64,000 nt of DNA from Paramacrobiotus metropolitanus (Eukaryota; Tardigrada; Eutardigrada; Parachela; Macrobiotidae). The DNA lies in contig NW_026570244.1 of NCBI RefSeq assembly GCF_019649055.1, forward strand, positions 806,001 through 870,000, in the 5' to 3' direction. How positions within the stretch are numbered: position 1 is the first letter of the stretch; every line of letters starts with the position of its first letter. Below are positions 10,923-22,468 of this stretch, piece after piece. A model generated the notes under the pieces. It did no database searches and was not told where the DNA came from. It was given only the letters and a program-made list of their open reading frames with translations. Position numbers and translations under genes: made by a program.

Positions 10923-13900
10923 ATGGAACTGCCAGTAGCGCTCGGATTGCCTCGTTTTCGCCGCCTCCTTGCCTCGGTGAATGACCAGACGATTAGCTAT
11001 CAGAACACAGTAACCGTACTAACGGACGAAGGAGCGTGGTGGCTGGGCTTCATCGAGGACTTCGACGAGCACCGGGTCTTGGTCCACTTCGACTCCACCA
11101 CCGTGCAGCACTGCTGGATTCCTGCTGGCCGCGTATGGCCACATTTTTTTCTGCACTCTAAGCACACTTCTCCCCGTTCGCAGTCAGGCGTGCCAGGAAT
11201 GCGGGTGCACGTGGCGCTGCGCGACGAAGACAACGGCCCCTTCCGCTTCCGGCCTGCCACCTGGCTGGACTCGGTCTCTGGTACGTAGTCACGAATTGAG
11301 TACGAACTGCTGCGTTTTCCTGCCATTGGCATTCGCACTAGGCTATGGGTTTACAGGGCCATCGCGAGTTCGGGGGGTTAGGAGGGGGGCCGCGGCGCCA
11401 GTTAACAAATGGCCTAAAAAAATGGAAAAAAAGTAAAGTGGCTCAAAAAGCCACTTTCCTACGGTTTTTCTATTGTAACTGTCGCCGCGGCATCGCCCGT
11501 GCCCAGTTCCATTTCATTTACCCCTGGCAAGAAGCCTGCTCGTAAGGAGAGAGTAATTCGAGGTCGTTTTGGTGAAATGGGGGAATTCTAGTTAATGGTA
11601 CTGATTATGATAGTGGTTAGGATAGTGGTCCTAATAGTGGTACTGCCACTGGTGCTGGTAGTGGTGAGCGTAATGGTATGGGTACTGGAAGCGGCAATGG
11701 GACTGGCAGTGGTTATGGTGATACTGTAACTACACAATTTTCCTAGTTCTCTTAAGGGATTTGGCCCGGTACATAGAACTAAATTCGTGGCATCTACGGG
11801 AACTTTCGCTGTCGCGCACTCCCAAACACTTTTTTGCGTTGCTTTATGGTATTTTGTAGAGAAAAGATTTGTATACATAGGCAAGAAATCCGTTTTTGCG
11901 CGCAAGATCCGGTTCGGGAGTTATGGCTGTTAGAAAATTCCAAAAGTTTAAATGCATTCAGGCGTACCAAAAGTCTCATTATGGATGGGGATCCCTTTCA
12001 AATTGTGCACGTAAATGCGCATAACCATGAAGATCGTTCTTACACCGATCCACTGTTCTAGCATGTTTTTTGAATTTTAAAATGAATTTTAAAAATTTTA
12101 AAATTTATTTTAAAATTCGAAAAAAATCGTGGAAGTCTGGATCCGTGTAAGAACGATCTCCATGGTTATGTGCACTTACACGCAAAATTTGAAAGGGATC
12201 GGTCCATCACGAGACTTTTGGTACACCTGAATGCATTCAAACTTTTTGGAATTTTCTAACAGCCATAACTCCCGAACCGGAGGCTGCGCGCAAAAACGGA
12301 TTTCACGCCTACGTATACAAATCATTTGGCCCCCCATTTCACCAAAACGACCTCGAATTACTCTCTCCTTACGAAATGCCGCAGCAGTTTTGGGCACTCA
12401 TGAAGGGAAATGCCGCAGCAGTTTTGGGCACTTTGCCAGGAAGGAATAAGATTGTTAATGGAGAGTTTGGTTGTTTTTTTTCAATCTTAATACAGCAGTG
12501 TGTATGTAGTGTTGTTGACCTACTGTGAAGGTATGACGCTGTAAAACCAAATAAATATCAAATTACGTAATCATTTGGCTACACAATGTCAAAAAGCAAC
12601 CCAAAAACGTGTTTGGAAGTGCGCGAAAACGAATATTCCCGCGCATGTAAACGAAATTAGTGCTATGTACCGGGCCAAATCCCTTAATTTCTTGTGCTTT
12701 CTCCTTACTTTTTTTCCGATTTCTTATGACTGCTTAAGTTCTTATCTTATATTTTTCTTAAATTTAACCGGCTTCCTACGAACTGAAGCCTTTTATTTCT
12801 TCTGTTTTCTTATGTTTTCTTATAACGGTTAAAATAACCCAAAAACCTAAATAACAGAAAGAATTGTGAACTAAATGGTTGAGAAACCGAAGGTAACTAA
12901 GAAACCTAAGAAAACCGAAGAAAACCAACCATAAGACAACATAAAATGATAAAAAATTTAAAAAAGCACAGAACTACATAAAAAAGCATAAGAAAACAAA
13001 AAGCATAAGATACAAAGGAGATTTTATTTGCGAGCCACTTGAAGCAATATGGAAGTTATAATATTTTAGTCACATGACTTGTTTTAAAAGCTAATATAAA
13101 AATAAAAATTAAACGGTTCAACGGAGAACTTCAGAAGCGAAAAATTATCAAGCTTGTGTTACTTCTGGCACCTTAATCATGGTCATTTAGCAAAATTATT
13201 CTTTTTTATTTCGTCTCTCCTCTCCTTCCGAACATTTTCAGCAGTGGCTTATTCTACTGTAATAAATGCCAAAGGGTGTCCTTAATATTACAATGTTGTC
13301 AAAACGTTTTGAAAAGCTTAAAAATAAAAATACTGATTATTTCCTGAAAGATGTGCGATTTTTCGTAGTTTATCGCTTTCTGGAAATTTCCAACTCATGA
13401 TTCTTTTCCTCAATAAAAAGTGTATCGTTGGCAACTTGGCCTATTACAGCACACTATGGACATAAGCTAATTTTAAATCAGATGAAGAATCCCAGTTTTT
13501 ATTAATTTTTTGCATTTTTTTCTCCAAGTTTCCTGGTCCCGAATTTAGTCCCGAACAGTTTGCGTTTTCTCCTAATAGCGTTAAGAGCTGTCCTTTTTAG
13601 TTATTAGCGGATTTCAAGAGAATAAAATTGTGACGTTTTTGCTTCCCAAAATATGAGGAGGATGATTCATAAAAAACGAAAAAAGGTGCGACAAGACCGC
13701 AGGGTAGGGTGTCAAAGATCTCCGCCAGTTTTCTGCAAAATGTTTTTCAGCCAGATTGCAGCGAGCCCAGATAACATTAAAGTTAACTGATCGTAATTCG
13801 TGATGATAATAAAAATATCTGTGTGAATAACTAAATGTGTCTTTGGAGGGGGTACACATAAGGAGAGTTACTTTTGGAACGCCCTTTGTAGTATACAACA

Positions 13901-16900
13901 TAAGAAGTACTGTATAAGAAACCTAGAAATCTAAGAAAACTGCATAGTTACAGTACCACCACCATTACCACTACCAGTCCCATCACCGCTGCCAGTACCA
14001 TTACCTAGAATACCCCGGTCAATTGTTGTACTGAGGGAGAGAGCGGTGCTATTACTAGTACGCTTACGCAAAAGCAGTCACTACAGAGCTCTTTAGACAC
14101 TAGTTTGCTAAAATATCAAACTGTACCAAAAATTTAAAATCAGTATATTCCGTATGAAAAGTACTACAACGAGAAATTTAACTGAACCTTTCAAAGCCAT
14201 GAAGACAAAAGTGGCTACCGATCACTTTGGTCACTTCCGCCTGCACCAACTCGCATAAGCAAACGTGTGAAACATGAAAACATATAACATAACATAAACG
14301 TAGTGTCGTTGACCTACTGTGAATGTATGACGCTGTAAAACCAAATAAAGAATTAAACATAACATAAGAGACATAAGATAACATAAGAAAACTTTATAAA
14401 ACATAAAGTGACAGCTCTGAAATAATGCAGCATGTAAAATGCACTACGTCGTCCTGGACGCCGTGGACGGCGCGGGAGCGCCGGCGCAGCGTGTGGAGGT
14501 GGTTGACTTTTGCCAAGTGTCCTCGTCGCTGCCGCCCACGGAGATGAACCGACCCATACCGCCCAGCGCTTATCCGATGCCACAGTGCGGAACCCACTAC
14601 ACCAAGTATATCCTCGGCCTGCCAGGGGCGCAGCTCATGTTGCAGGAACCAGGCGACGCTCTGCGAGTCATTCAGTGCTTGCGGGCGTCCAACGCCATGT
14701 TGGGACGCCTCGTTCCCGACTACTGCCGCTTCCACCTACAGATCGGCATCGACTGCTGCGTGGTGGTTTTTGACACCTGTGGTTTTCGCCTGAATTGTCG
14801 TTCGGAGCAGGAAAGTCTGGACCGGCTGTACCGCACGCTGCAAACGCACGTGGGCAATGCGGCACGTCGCCGCGACATGCTGCCACCGACAGATCAGCGC
14901 ATGCGTAGCAATCCGCGCGAAAGAGTGGCTTTGCTTAGTGGTACGTACACGGCGAGTACTTATATGACGCCACCGTGGCCAAAAAATTCTGGTGCTTCTG
15001 CTCCATCCCAATAGACATAACTTAACTCTTAATGGCCTCACATATTTTTTTCCTTAACGCCTAACTGCATCAGACTGATACAAGTGGTAGCCAAGAACAA
15101 TATTCCAATGACTTTCTATCTTAATTTTTGTAGACGCCGACCAGCCTGCTGCCGGAGACGTCAACATCCAGCATGTACCGTACTGCATTATGTCGGAGGC
15201 ATTCACGCACTTAGAACTGCACACACAGGCCAGCGTAGGACGGTAATGAACTGCTAATACAGTATGTCCATAGTGCCGACTCCACAGTCCACACTACGAT
15301 GATCAAGAAATAGCATCGTGGCCTAAACAACATCTTGTGGTCTAAAGCCACTATCTGATTTTCAGTGAATGTTAGTGTAACACCTAGAGTACACTTCGTC
15401 GAACATAATCGGTACATCGCAAAAGAGCAAAAATACGGATCTTTTGTAAATATCAATTCGTGATTCTCACATCATTATTAATTCTCTCAAATGAATTCAG
15501 AATGCTCTCAACCTCAACCTGCTGATTCTCGGTCGTGGTAGTCTGTCAGTCGCTCGCCTAACGGGCTTCGTGCACTGGACAGTAGTGTTAGCTCGGTCAC
15601 TTGCTCAACTAACGGGCTCTGAACACTTGACAGAGTCACAGAAGTGATCGTTCCATTACCCGCTCACCTTCCGGGCTATGGACACTGGACAGTAGTGGTA
15701 GCTCGTTTATCTTACGGGCTCCCTACATTGATAGCTCGGTCACTGGTTCACGTAATGGGTTACGTGAATACCATACTAAACTATTTCTGATGTGCTGGCC
15801 CGGTTTATTGGTTTTGCTTTCGGTTTCTTATTTGTACTGCAAGTGTTTATTAATAGAACGTGTCAGCAAACTGAAGCTCAACAAATGTTGAAAAAATGCC
15901 ATTTCCCCGTGCAAATTGCAACCGTTGCTGTCTGTCTCATCTACAGGGTATGCGCATTATGGCAGCAGCTCCTGACCGCCTTTCGCCCGCGTGAGCACGT
16001 GACTTTAACCTTTGCCGCGTGCACCACCACCTATCGTCACACCGACCCGGAGGACGCCTGCAGCGTCACTATTGATCACTGGGCACGGAATGAAAATTAC
16101 TGCTTCCGGCTGGCATCCCTACTGAACCGGGACGTCACGTCGGCCACCAAAAGCCTCACCGTCACCGGCACGAACCTTTGCATTCATAACGTGGACTTTT
16201 TGATCAGTTTTCTCACCATTCGCAACATCCGGTTACCCTTGGTGATTATCAAGGATTTCACCAATTCCTGTTTCGCCCACACTGTCAACTACAGAAGCTT
16301 TAGATACAGCCGGCCCAGCCAATTGTGGGATCGGTGTGAAGCGGTGCTACTACTCAATGGTCGCGTCAGTGGCATCTTCCGCGATTCAATCTTCAGTCTT
16401 TTCATCTGTCGTGGAGAGCGCCGCGCGTTGCCGCTGCACGCCAGACACTGGATGAATCCGCGCCTGCAGGAGTTGACGATGCCCTTATTCCTGTGTCGGC
16501 TGCCGCTCGCGGAAACTCCGATGATGAGCATCGACGCGCTGCAGATCACCATTCCCCGGCTACGGCTGCCGTGGCGACAGGGCTATTGGCACGTGCTCAG
16601 TCGGCTGATGTGGGCCGTCAACGAGCACTGCCCGCCGGTGGTGGAGGCCGTGTACGTTAAGGTCCAGACCGTGTATGCCCGCTGGGTACTGACGCTGGTC
16701 TATCCCGAGCAGTGGGACACTATCCGCAGCTACCTGCAAGTGTAAGCTTACCCAACCCATTTCTGCTTATAATTTTATGTTTCCTGTAACCATTTTCACA
16801 TTTCGGCCGCAGCTGCAGTCTGCCGCTAAACAGCGTTCTGAACAGGGATAAACAGTTTGCGGGCGGGTAACTGTATTTTGTCAGTGATTGATTAACCGTT

Positions 16901-17082
16901 AATCCGTCTGAAGGATAAGTAATAATTCCAGGGTGCATTCTTGCATTATATTGTGCAGGTTCCACGGATTTCATACGGACGGCACTCCGCGGCTGTGGAC
17001 CACGGTGGATCTGCGCACTGTTAACGTGCGCCGACTCAGCAAACTGGCAGTGCTGGGCATCAGCGAGATGTTCAGCGTCTGA
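10923..17082 (+). CDS. uncharacterised 631-residue protein with Tudor/Agenet-like N-terminus
   Basis: Five exons, 10923-11280, 14431-14940, 15134-15242, 15947-16741 and 16959-17082, join with matching phases (1, 1, 2, 2) and total 1896 bp, ending at TGA. ATG 10923 is used because the GTG upstream cannot start. Residues about 25-75 (VLTDEGAWWLGFIEDFDEHR, then VLVHFD and WIPAGRVWP) resemble the WxGxI..D....V.FD pattern of Tudor or Agenet barrels. A second part reads VHVALRDEDNGPFRFRPA. The central part is Cys- and Leu-rich with no recognised domain, and the C-terminal 300 residues have regular leucine spacing. No signal peptide or membrane span is evident. I do not recognise a named family; I believe proteins with this N-terminal style occur in tardigrades, but that is unverified memory. 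Intron 1 is 3.1 kb and filled with repeats. Confidence 0.8.
11460..11583 (-). repeat. repeat Q, inverted partial copy
   Basis: The end of this block (about 11540-11583) is the reverse complement of about 12332-12375, including the exact run ACCTCGAATTACTCTCTCC on the complement. The earlier part contains a decayed GCC-GGGCA block similar to the one at 12376-12430. It is a partial inverted copy of the insert at 12331-12569. Confidence 0.6.
11585..11750. repeat. GGTACTG/AGTGGT simple-repeat arm, inverted partner at 13920-14010
   Basis: Variants of GGTACTG, AGTGGT and AATGG are tandemly repeated, ending GATACTGTAACTAC. The reverse complement of 13920-14010 has the same order (AATGGTACTGGCAGCGG..GTACTGTAACTATGCAG). 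The two copies bracket about 2.3 kb of intron 1. Confidence 0.6.
11755..12690. repeat. palindromic element carrying GGCCCGGTACATAG arms
   Basis: The left arm (about 11755-12058) starts AAGGGATTTGGCCCGGTACA. The right arm (about 12123-12690) is its reverse complement, with the same inner blocks (CCGGTTCGGGAGTTATGGCT, GTACCAAAAGTCTC). The spacer at 12059-12122 is AT-rich. The right arm is interrupted by the 12331-12569 insert. The termini are related to the repeats at 17290 and 18626, so this is one dispersed foldback family. Confidence 0.75.
12321..12579 (+). mobile_element. repeat Q, insertion inside the palindrome with possible target duplication
   Basis: ATCATTTGGC occurs at 12321-12330 and again at 12570-12579, on either side of sequence that interrupts the palindrome arm. 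The 239-bp insert contains two near-identical GAAATGCCGCAGCAGTTTTG blocks and ends with GACGCTGTAAAACCAAATAA. The same end is found at 14296-14351. Repeats with conserved ends carrying AATAAA resemble short retroposons, but no polymerase III boxes were recognised, so the class is open. Confidence 0.5.
13920..14010. repeat. inverted partner of 11585-11750
   Basis: The sequence runs AGTTACAGTACCACCACC to GCCAGTACCATTACCTAG, the complement of the left simple-repeat arm. Between 12690 and 13920 intron 1 is AT-rich with many AAGAAACCTAAG-like purine runs and no exon. Confidence 0.55.
14296..14351 (+). repeat. repeat Q, 3' end copy
   Basis: This copy of about 12507-12556 (GTTGACCTACTGTGAA, then TATGACGCTGTAAAACC, AATAAA) lies 80 bp before exon 2 of the Tudor-like gene. 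Confidence 0.6.
15541..15775 (+). repeat. distant copies of the 51-bp minisatellite
   Basis: About four decayed units of the 7130-7745 minisatellite (CTAACGGGCT, GCACTGGACAGTAG, TAGCTCGGTCAC) lie in intron 3 of the Tudor-like gene, in the same orientation. Confidence 0.65.
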
Positions 17083-17289
17083 CCCAGTGAGCAGCGTTCA
17101 CATGACGGGGTTGGGTAGTACGCCACCACCGGCGCGATGATCCGCAATCTACTTTGCACTGGGATAGTCAGCGTGAAGACGCGGATGCTATTGCTGAACT
17201 TAGCCATCCGACAGATTTTGAAAGTCCTTTCTTATTCTTGACGTTTCTTGGTTTCCTTTTTTTTCGTTTCTTTTAGTGTTGTTTAAGGA

Positions 17290-17640
17290 AAATGGCCCGG
17301 TACATAGCGTCCAAAATGGTATACATACACTAAAACTTTCGCTTGCGCGCACTCCGAATAACTTTTTTGTAAAACTTTATGTCATCCTAAAGCTAAATGA
17401 TTTGTTAACATTGTTCTGAAAACCGCTTGCGCGCGCAACATCCGGTTGCGGAGATATAGTGCAACAAAATGGGCGAAAAGTTTAAATGAATTGTCGTGCA
17501 CCAAAAGTCAGGTTATTACCCGATCTTCTTGAAACTTTGCTGTAAAAGACATATGACCATAAGGTCGAAAGTGAACCAATTTCCGGTTCGTAGCACTTTC
17601 CCATAATTTCAAAATAAATTTTAAAATTTTTGAAGGTGAG
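17290..17640 (+). repeat. dispersed repeat R, left copy
   Basis: This is about 330 bp nearly identical to 18626-18950: GGCCCGGTACATAGCGTCC at the start, ACTTTCGCTTGCGCGCACTC, CGCGCAACATCCGGTTGC and CATAAGGTCGAAAGTGAACC at the end. The same terminal motif begins the palindrome at 11755. The two R copies are in the same orientation and bracket the + strand ZSWIM8 exon. No coding capacity. Confidence 0.8.
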
Positions 17641-17705
17641 GAAACACTTATCCGCTGCAAGTGTAGGAAGGGCATTGGTGTTGTGTTGTTGTGTTCCAAT
17701 TACAG

Positions 17706-18359
17706 ATCAGAGAGAAGTTGTACCCGTTGCCAGAGCGTCCGTCGGCGAAGAGAACGCGGCGAGACCGGCCGATTCGGAGGACTCTAGCGCCCTGGACGAG
17801 GACAACAAGGACTGGGAGAGCAAACTGCGCTGCACGGTGTTCAAGCCGCGCCGGCGGCACTCCAACCACCTCCCGGGCGGCATCGACAGCTCCGCGCCGG
17901 AGACGACCAGCAGCGACAACAGTCCGACACTGATCGGGCGCTTCCCGCGGCTCGGGGCGGGCGCCAAGGGCAACGAGGCCGACAGCGGCAGCAGCGGCGA
18001 CTCCAGCTCCGACTCGCGCGACTCCTCCTTCCGCCGCGACGACGACGCCAGCCAGTGCGTGCCGGCGCCGCCCAAGGCGGTCGCCCCGGCCGCGGCGGTG
18101 CCCGTGGTGGACAGTCTGGCGCGCAGCTCGACGCCGTGCGCGCGCAACGGCAAGCGCAACGCCAAGAAGTCGCCGACGGAGCCCAACCAGCCCAGCGAGG
18201 CCATGGCGCACTTCATGTTCGAGCTGGCCAAGAGTGTTTTGGTCAAGGCCGGCGGGGACGTTTGCAACGCCTTGTTCCAGCCGGTGGCCGGGCAGCAGTT
18301 GGGCCTGCCGCACCGCGAACTGCAAATGTGCGCCTACCAGATAGGCTTCTACGCGCTCG
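17706..18359 (+). pseudogene. ZSWIM8-like exon, orientation opposite to the rest of the gene
   Basis: The acceptor TTACAG precedes 17706 and the donor GTAAGG follows 18359 (phase 1). The exon encodes about 218 residues with two stretches characteristic of ZSWIM8: IDSSAPETTSSDNSPTL, and FMFELAKSVLVKAGG with HRELQMCAYQIGFYALG. Between them is Ser/Asp-rich disordered sequence. In ZSWIM8 this part follows the segment encoded at 18962-19858, but that segment is on the - strand. The following ZSWIM8 exons are not found on either side. ZSWIM8 is the substrate receptor of a cullin-RING ligase that triggers target-directed microRNA decay. This exon is intact, but the locus as assembled cannot make the full protein. 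Confidence 0.8.
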
Positions 18360-18625
18360 GTAAGGGCAGTATTAAATTTTTTTTTCTGCTGTTCCAGAAA
18401 ATAAAAATATTACGAGAATACCATTAATGAAAATGGCACATAAATTATCTTCAGTGTTTAAATCAAACTGCAGCGATGGATTACCGCACTCCATGATAGT
18501 GCAGCTGCGCCTACGAGCTGCCTATTGGTGGAGCTTTTTGGGACGATGAAATTCTTGTTGTTACATGCTGCATTGCTGCTCGTACTGCAGCAACTTTTTT
18601 AAAATTAATTTTAAAAGTTTCTATG
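18360..18625. other. gap between ZSWIM8-like exon and repeat R
   Basis: AT-rich with no exon seen; the next expected ZSWIM8 exon is absent. Confidence 0.5.
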
Positions 18626-18960
18626 GAAAATGGCCCGGTACATAGCGTCCAAAATGGTATACATACACTAAAACTTTCGCTTGCGCGCACTCAGAATCAC
18701 TTTTTTGTAATACTTTATGTCATTCTAAAGCTGAATGATTTGTTCACATTGCTCTGAAAACCGTTTGCGCGCGCAACATCCGGTTGCCGAGATATGGTGA
18801 AACAAAATGGGCAAAAAGTTAAAATGCATTGTCGTGTACCAAAAGTCTGGTTATTACCAGCTCATCTTGAAACTTTGCTGTAAAAGATACATGACCATAA
18901 GGTCGAAAGTGAACCAATATCAAATTCACAGCATTTTTTTCCAATTTTAAAATGAATATC
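18626..18960 (+). repeat. dispersed repeat R, right copy
   Basis: A direct copy of 17290-17640 with scattered substitutions. Its right edge abuts the truncated - strand ZSWIM8 exon at about 18962, so this repeat marks one breakpoint of the rearranged gene. Confidence 0.8.
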
Positions 18961-18961
18961 C

Positions 18962-19858
18962 AGACTGATTTCCCCGACAAGCGCCGGCAAGCCCGCCTGT
19001 TGAGCATTATTCGGCACGGTTAAATAGCTGGAATTCCGCGGGGAGGATTTGTTGCACGGCGGCGAATATTTCACGCCGCTGCGGTGGCTTTTGTAGAGAT
19101 CTTTGTCCAGCAGCTGGTGCATCACCTGCATCAAGCACAAACACCGTAAAGCGCTGCGAAACAAATAAATAAACCGGCAAAGAAAACAAAAATTAATAAA
19201 TAAAACATTAAAACTAATATTTCCGATTTAATAAACTAAATCGAAAATATTTTAATAAATATCAAAACAATTGCAGTACCTTTCGGAGTCGGCTATTGTC
19301 GTCCTTGTACGTCACCAGCAGCAAACAAGCCAGTTCGCCGCGTTGTCGGCGGGTCCCTTCGCACACCACGGGATGTTCCGCCTCCGCCACATTACTCTTC
19401 ATCCCCAGGGCCATCACTGCAGCGTCGAAGGCCAGCTCGGGCAGCTCCTCGTTGTGGGCGTTCCCGCTTTGCCGCGCAGCACCTGCAAACACCGCATCGT
19501 TAACGAAACGCCACTGCCGTCAGCCTACACGAGAACAACGCACTGGAGAGCGATTCAAAGACGAACAGCGCCAACGGCAGCGGCAACAGCGCATCGCCCA
19601 GCGATTTGACCGTCCCGTCGCGCAGCGCGACGGCCCGTTGCCGCAGGATTTCCACTTCCGGGCGGGCCTGGGGGATCTTGTTCAAGAGCGCGACGATCTC
19701 GCACTCCTGGTGCGTCATCTTGACCTCCAGGGCTTTGGAGCTGGCCGGGGGCCGAGCCAGCTCGATGGCCAGGAGACCGAGGCGGAAGGCCAGGTGGAAG
19801 GCATCATTCTCCATCAGGAAAATGATGAGGAAGGCCAGCTGCGTCAGGGCGGCGGAGT
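18962..19858 (-). pseudogene. ZSWIM8-like upstream exons
   Basis: Three exons read leftwards in phase. About 19858-19529 encodes AALTQLAFLIIFLMENDAFH, ELARPPASSKALEVKM and ECEIVALLNKIP. 19482-19280 encodes MALGMKSNVAEAEHPVVCEG, TRRQRGELACLL and VTYKDDNSRLRK. 19125 to about 18962 encodes VMHQLLDKDLYKSH and then a Ser/Pro-rich tail. These match the ZSWIM8 region between the SWIM domain and the disordered middle. The 5' end at 19858 has no clear acceptor and the SWIM zinc finger is not found before the retroelement. The 3' exon runs into repeat R. The downstream part lies inverted at 17706-18359. This is a broken gene, or a piece rearranged by repeats or by assembly. Confidence 0.8.
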
Positions 19859-20029
19859 ACCATAATCATCCGGTAAGTTCGTTCTTGTTACTACATCTTC
19901 CGGCATGGTCATTTCTCTTCCATGCAGCATTTAATATGCTGAGTATCCGGTTGTTGCATGTACCGCTCTGTTCATCCCTGAAACGACGTACGGGAGGTAC
20001 TTATTAAGATTTTCGTTCATTTCCCGCCT
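19859..20029. other. junction between ZSWIM8 remnant and retroelement
   Basis: No exon or long terminal repeat could be identified here. The 3' end of the - strand retroelement must be lost or unrecognisable. Confidence 0.4.
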
Positions 20030-20658
20030 TCATATGTTGTGCCAAGCCGTCTCCGATGATCTGCATCTGCCTTTCGACTTGACCCTGGCCTTCAGGGTCG
20101 TACGCTGTTTCGAATGTGTGTTAATTTTAAACACATTGGTGACTTTTGACAAAACCTCCGCTGTGAAGTGCCTTCCGCGGTCCGTATGTAGAATGTGTGG
20201 TGCTCCATGTACCAATATCACGTGTTTCACGAACACTTTTGCTGTTGCCGTTTTCATTGGTACTGCTATGACGTATTTCGTCAGCTGTCGATGAACACCG
20301 CTATATACTTGTACCCTTTTTTCTTAGTCGGTGATAACGGTCCTTTTAGGTCAGCGTATACTCGGAAGAAAAGATGTCTCACTTTAATTTCCTGCAGCTT
20401 TCCAGGTGGACATTTCCTTGGCTTACGGAACTGACATCCTTGACACGCGAGTATGTAATTTTTAACGTCCGTGTTCATTCTGTCCCAGTAGTATCGCAGC
20501 CCGATCGCTGGTAGCGTCTTTTCAAATCCAAGATGACCTGCTGCTTTCTCATCGTGCATCGCATGGATGATCGCTCTTCTCATTGACAGTGGTACGACGT
20601 ATGACCTTTCAAGTCTACCCTTATTATCCTTTACTCGGTAAAGTATTCCATTCCACAA
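20030..20658 (-). pseudogene. retroelement integrase fragments
   Basis: Two open frames. 20658-20281 carries the zinc-binding HHCC module (HAMHDEKAAGHLG, later CQGCQFRK) and the start of the catalytic core (YADLKGPLSP). 20257-20030 carries a later core segment with HILHTDRGRHF. They are in different frames, and the last catalytic Glu region and C-terminus are not found. Non-functional as written. Confidence 0.8.
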
Positions 20659-21317
20659 TTGGTAATGAACTTCGAATTTTTATCGGGTTTCGGCATCGGG
20701 TAGATGCACCAATTTGTCAATTATCATTGCGAGGTGAGGATCTTTTAGCTGTTTATTTTGCAATTGCAAATTCGAATCGTCTTCGTCTCCCTCATCACTT
20801 TGCAAGTTGACGATGCGAACTGTTGCGGTAGCCAAGTCGTTCCAATCGGTGATGACCCGGCTTACGCCGACTCTTCGTCTCTTTAGGGAATCTCAACAAC
20901 TTGATCGGACATTCATTTAATGCTTGTGCCACTTTATCCGTTTTCCACTGGTCGTGTCGATTATCCGCTAGTTCACTACGTTCAGTGACCTTTCCGTTCT
21001 GATCAGCTGATTCGCCTCCAAGTCCGGTGACCTTTAAGTCACTAACGGTGGGCAACCAACTTTTAACCTGATTGACGTTAATCTCGTTTTCAGCCGACTC
21101 GTTCGCCGTAACTGGGTTGACCTTTATGCGCTTTTCCCTTTCGTCAGCCATTTGCACGAACAAATGCCACACTTCGAGTGCTGGTTCCTTTGTATCGTAC
21201 TCTTTTTTTGATTTCCTCGAAGTTCGGAATCTCATTAAATTCTTCATCGTGGCATGTTGGACCTTCTATCGGTGCTCTCGATAGTGCATCCGCGTTATCG
21301 CATTACTTTCCGGGCTT

Positions 21318-21620
21318 TTATTCAATTTTAAACTGATGACCTTGTAGTGCCATCGCCCATCTGGTTAATCGCGGATTCATTCCAACTTTGTTCGTTTCTG
21401 ATCTTAACAAGTTGCTCAGCGCCTGATGACTTGTTCGTACGGTGAACTCGGAGTAATCGATATACGGTTTGAACTTTCTGACGGCGAACACGACCGCCAA
21501 ACACTCCCATTCCGTTACACCGTAGTTTCGTTCGGCCCATATAAAGCGCGGCTCGCGTAGGCAATTTGATGATCTTCTTGTGATAAGACTGCTCCGATTC
21601 CTTCTTTGCTCGCGTCGCAT
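21318..21620 (-). pseudogene. retroelement RNase H fragment
   Basis: About 100 residues contain NYGVTEWECLAVVFAVRKF and then TVRTSHQALSNLL, where most Gypsy RNases H have an Asp (TDHxAL) in place of this Ser. The change at a catalytic position and the frame break on both sides show decay. The spacer at 20795-21247 (-) is a hydrophilic frame with no recognised domain. Confidence 0.75.
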
Positions 21621-21830
21621 TTGATAACTGTCGGTTTCGCCGGATCAAATTACGCTAAGACTGGACCTTCACATAACAACTTTTTCAGTTTATCAAATTC
21701 CTTCGTACGAACTTCTATCATGTCTTTTTTCACGTGCTTATCATTTCGCAACAGCTCATATAGGTGACAAGTTGCTGTGCATATCCCGCAATGTAGTTCC
21801 GATAGTAGTTCGCCAATCCGAGGAATGACC

Positions 21831-22468
21831 TTAACTGTCGTTCAGTTTGAGGTCGTCTGAACTCGGATACTGCGGCGACCTTTTCAGGATCCATTTTAAC
21901 TCCGTTTTCAATGAGTATATGACCCAGGAACCCCGTTTTTTCATTCCGAATTCACATTTCGTCGGTTCAATAGTAAATCCTGCTTTAACCAAACTTCGAA
22001 AGACGTTCACATATTTTGCATGAAAATCTCCCAAGTCTTCCCAGCGAATATGACATCATCGATGTATCCAAAGACGCAGCTCTTTCGCTTCGCCATGGAC
22101 AGAACTCTATCCATACATAGTTGGAACGTTGCAGGTCCGTTGCAGACTCCGAACGGCATTCTTTTAAACCGATACATGCCGTCCTGCGTTACAAAGGTCG
22201 TTTTGTTAATCGAATCCGGGTCCATCGGGACTTGCCAAAATTCACTTTGAAGGTCCATTTTTCCATATTATTTGTTGCCTGCACATGCATCAAGCAACTC
22301 GTCCGGATTCGGTAACGGATAGTTATTTTTCTTCGTTAGCTTATTCAACATCATATAGTTGACGCAGAATCTGGTACCCGTTGTTCCGTCACCGTTCTTT
22401 TTCGCTGCCAGGACGACTGGAGAACTCCAGTCGGCATCTGATGGCTCGATAACGTCCTGCGCCAACAC
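21831..22468 (-). pseudogene. retroelement reverse transcriptase core
   Basis: Three overlapping frames. 22468-22268 has the SSPVVLAAKK and RFCVNYMMLN motifs. 22258-22007 has FGVCNGPATFQ and the catalytic YIDD box. 22034-21831 has FTIEPTKCEFG. The order is that of a Gypsy RT palm and thumb, but at least two frame changes are needed to read through it. Confidence 0.85.
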
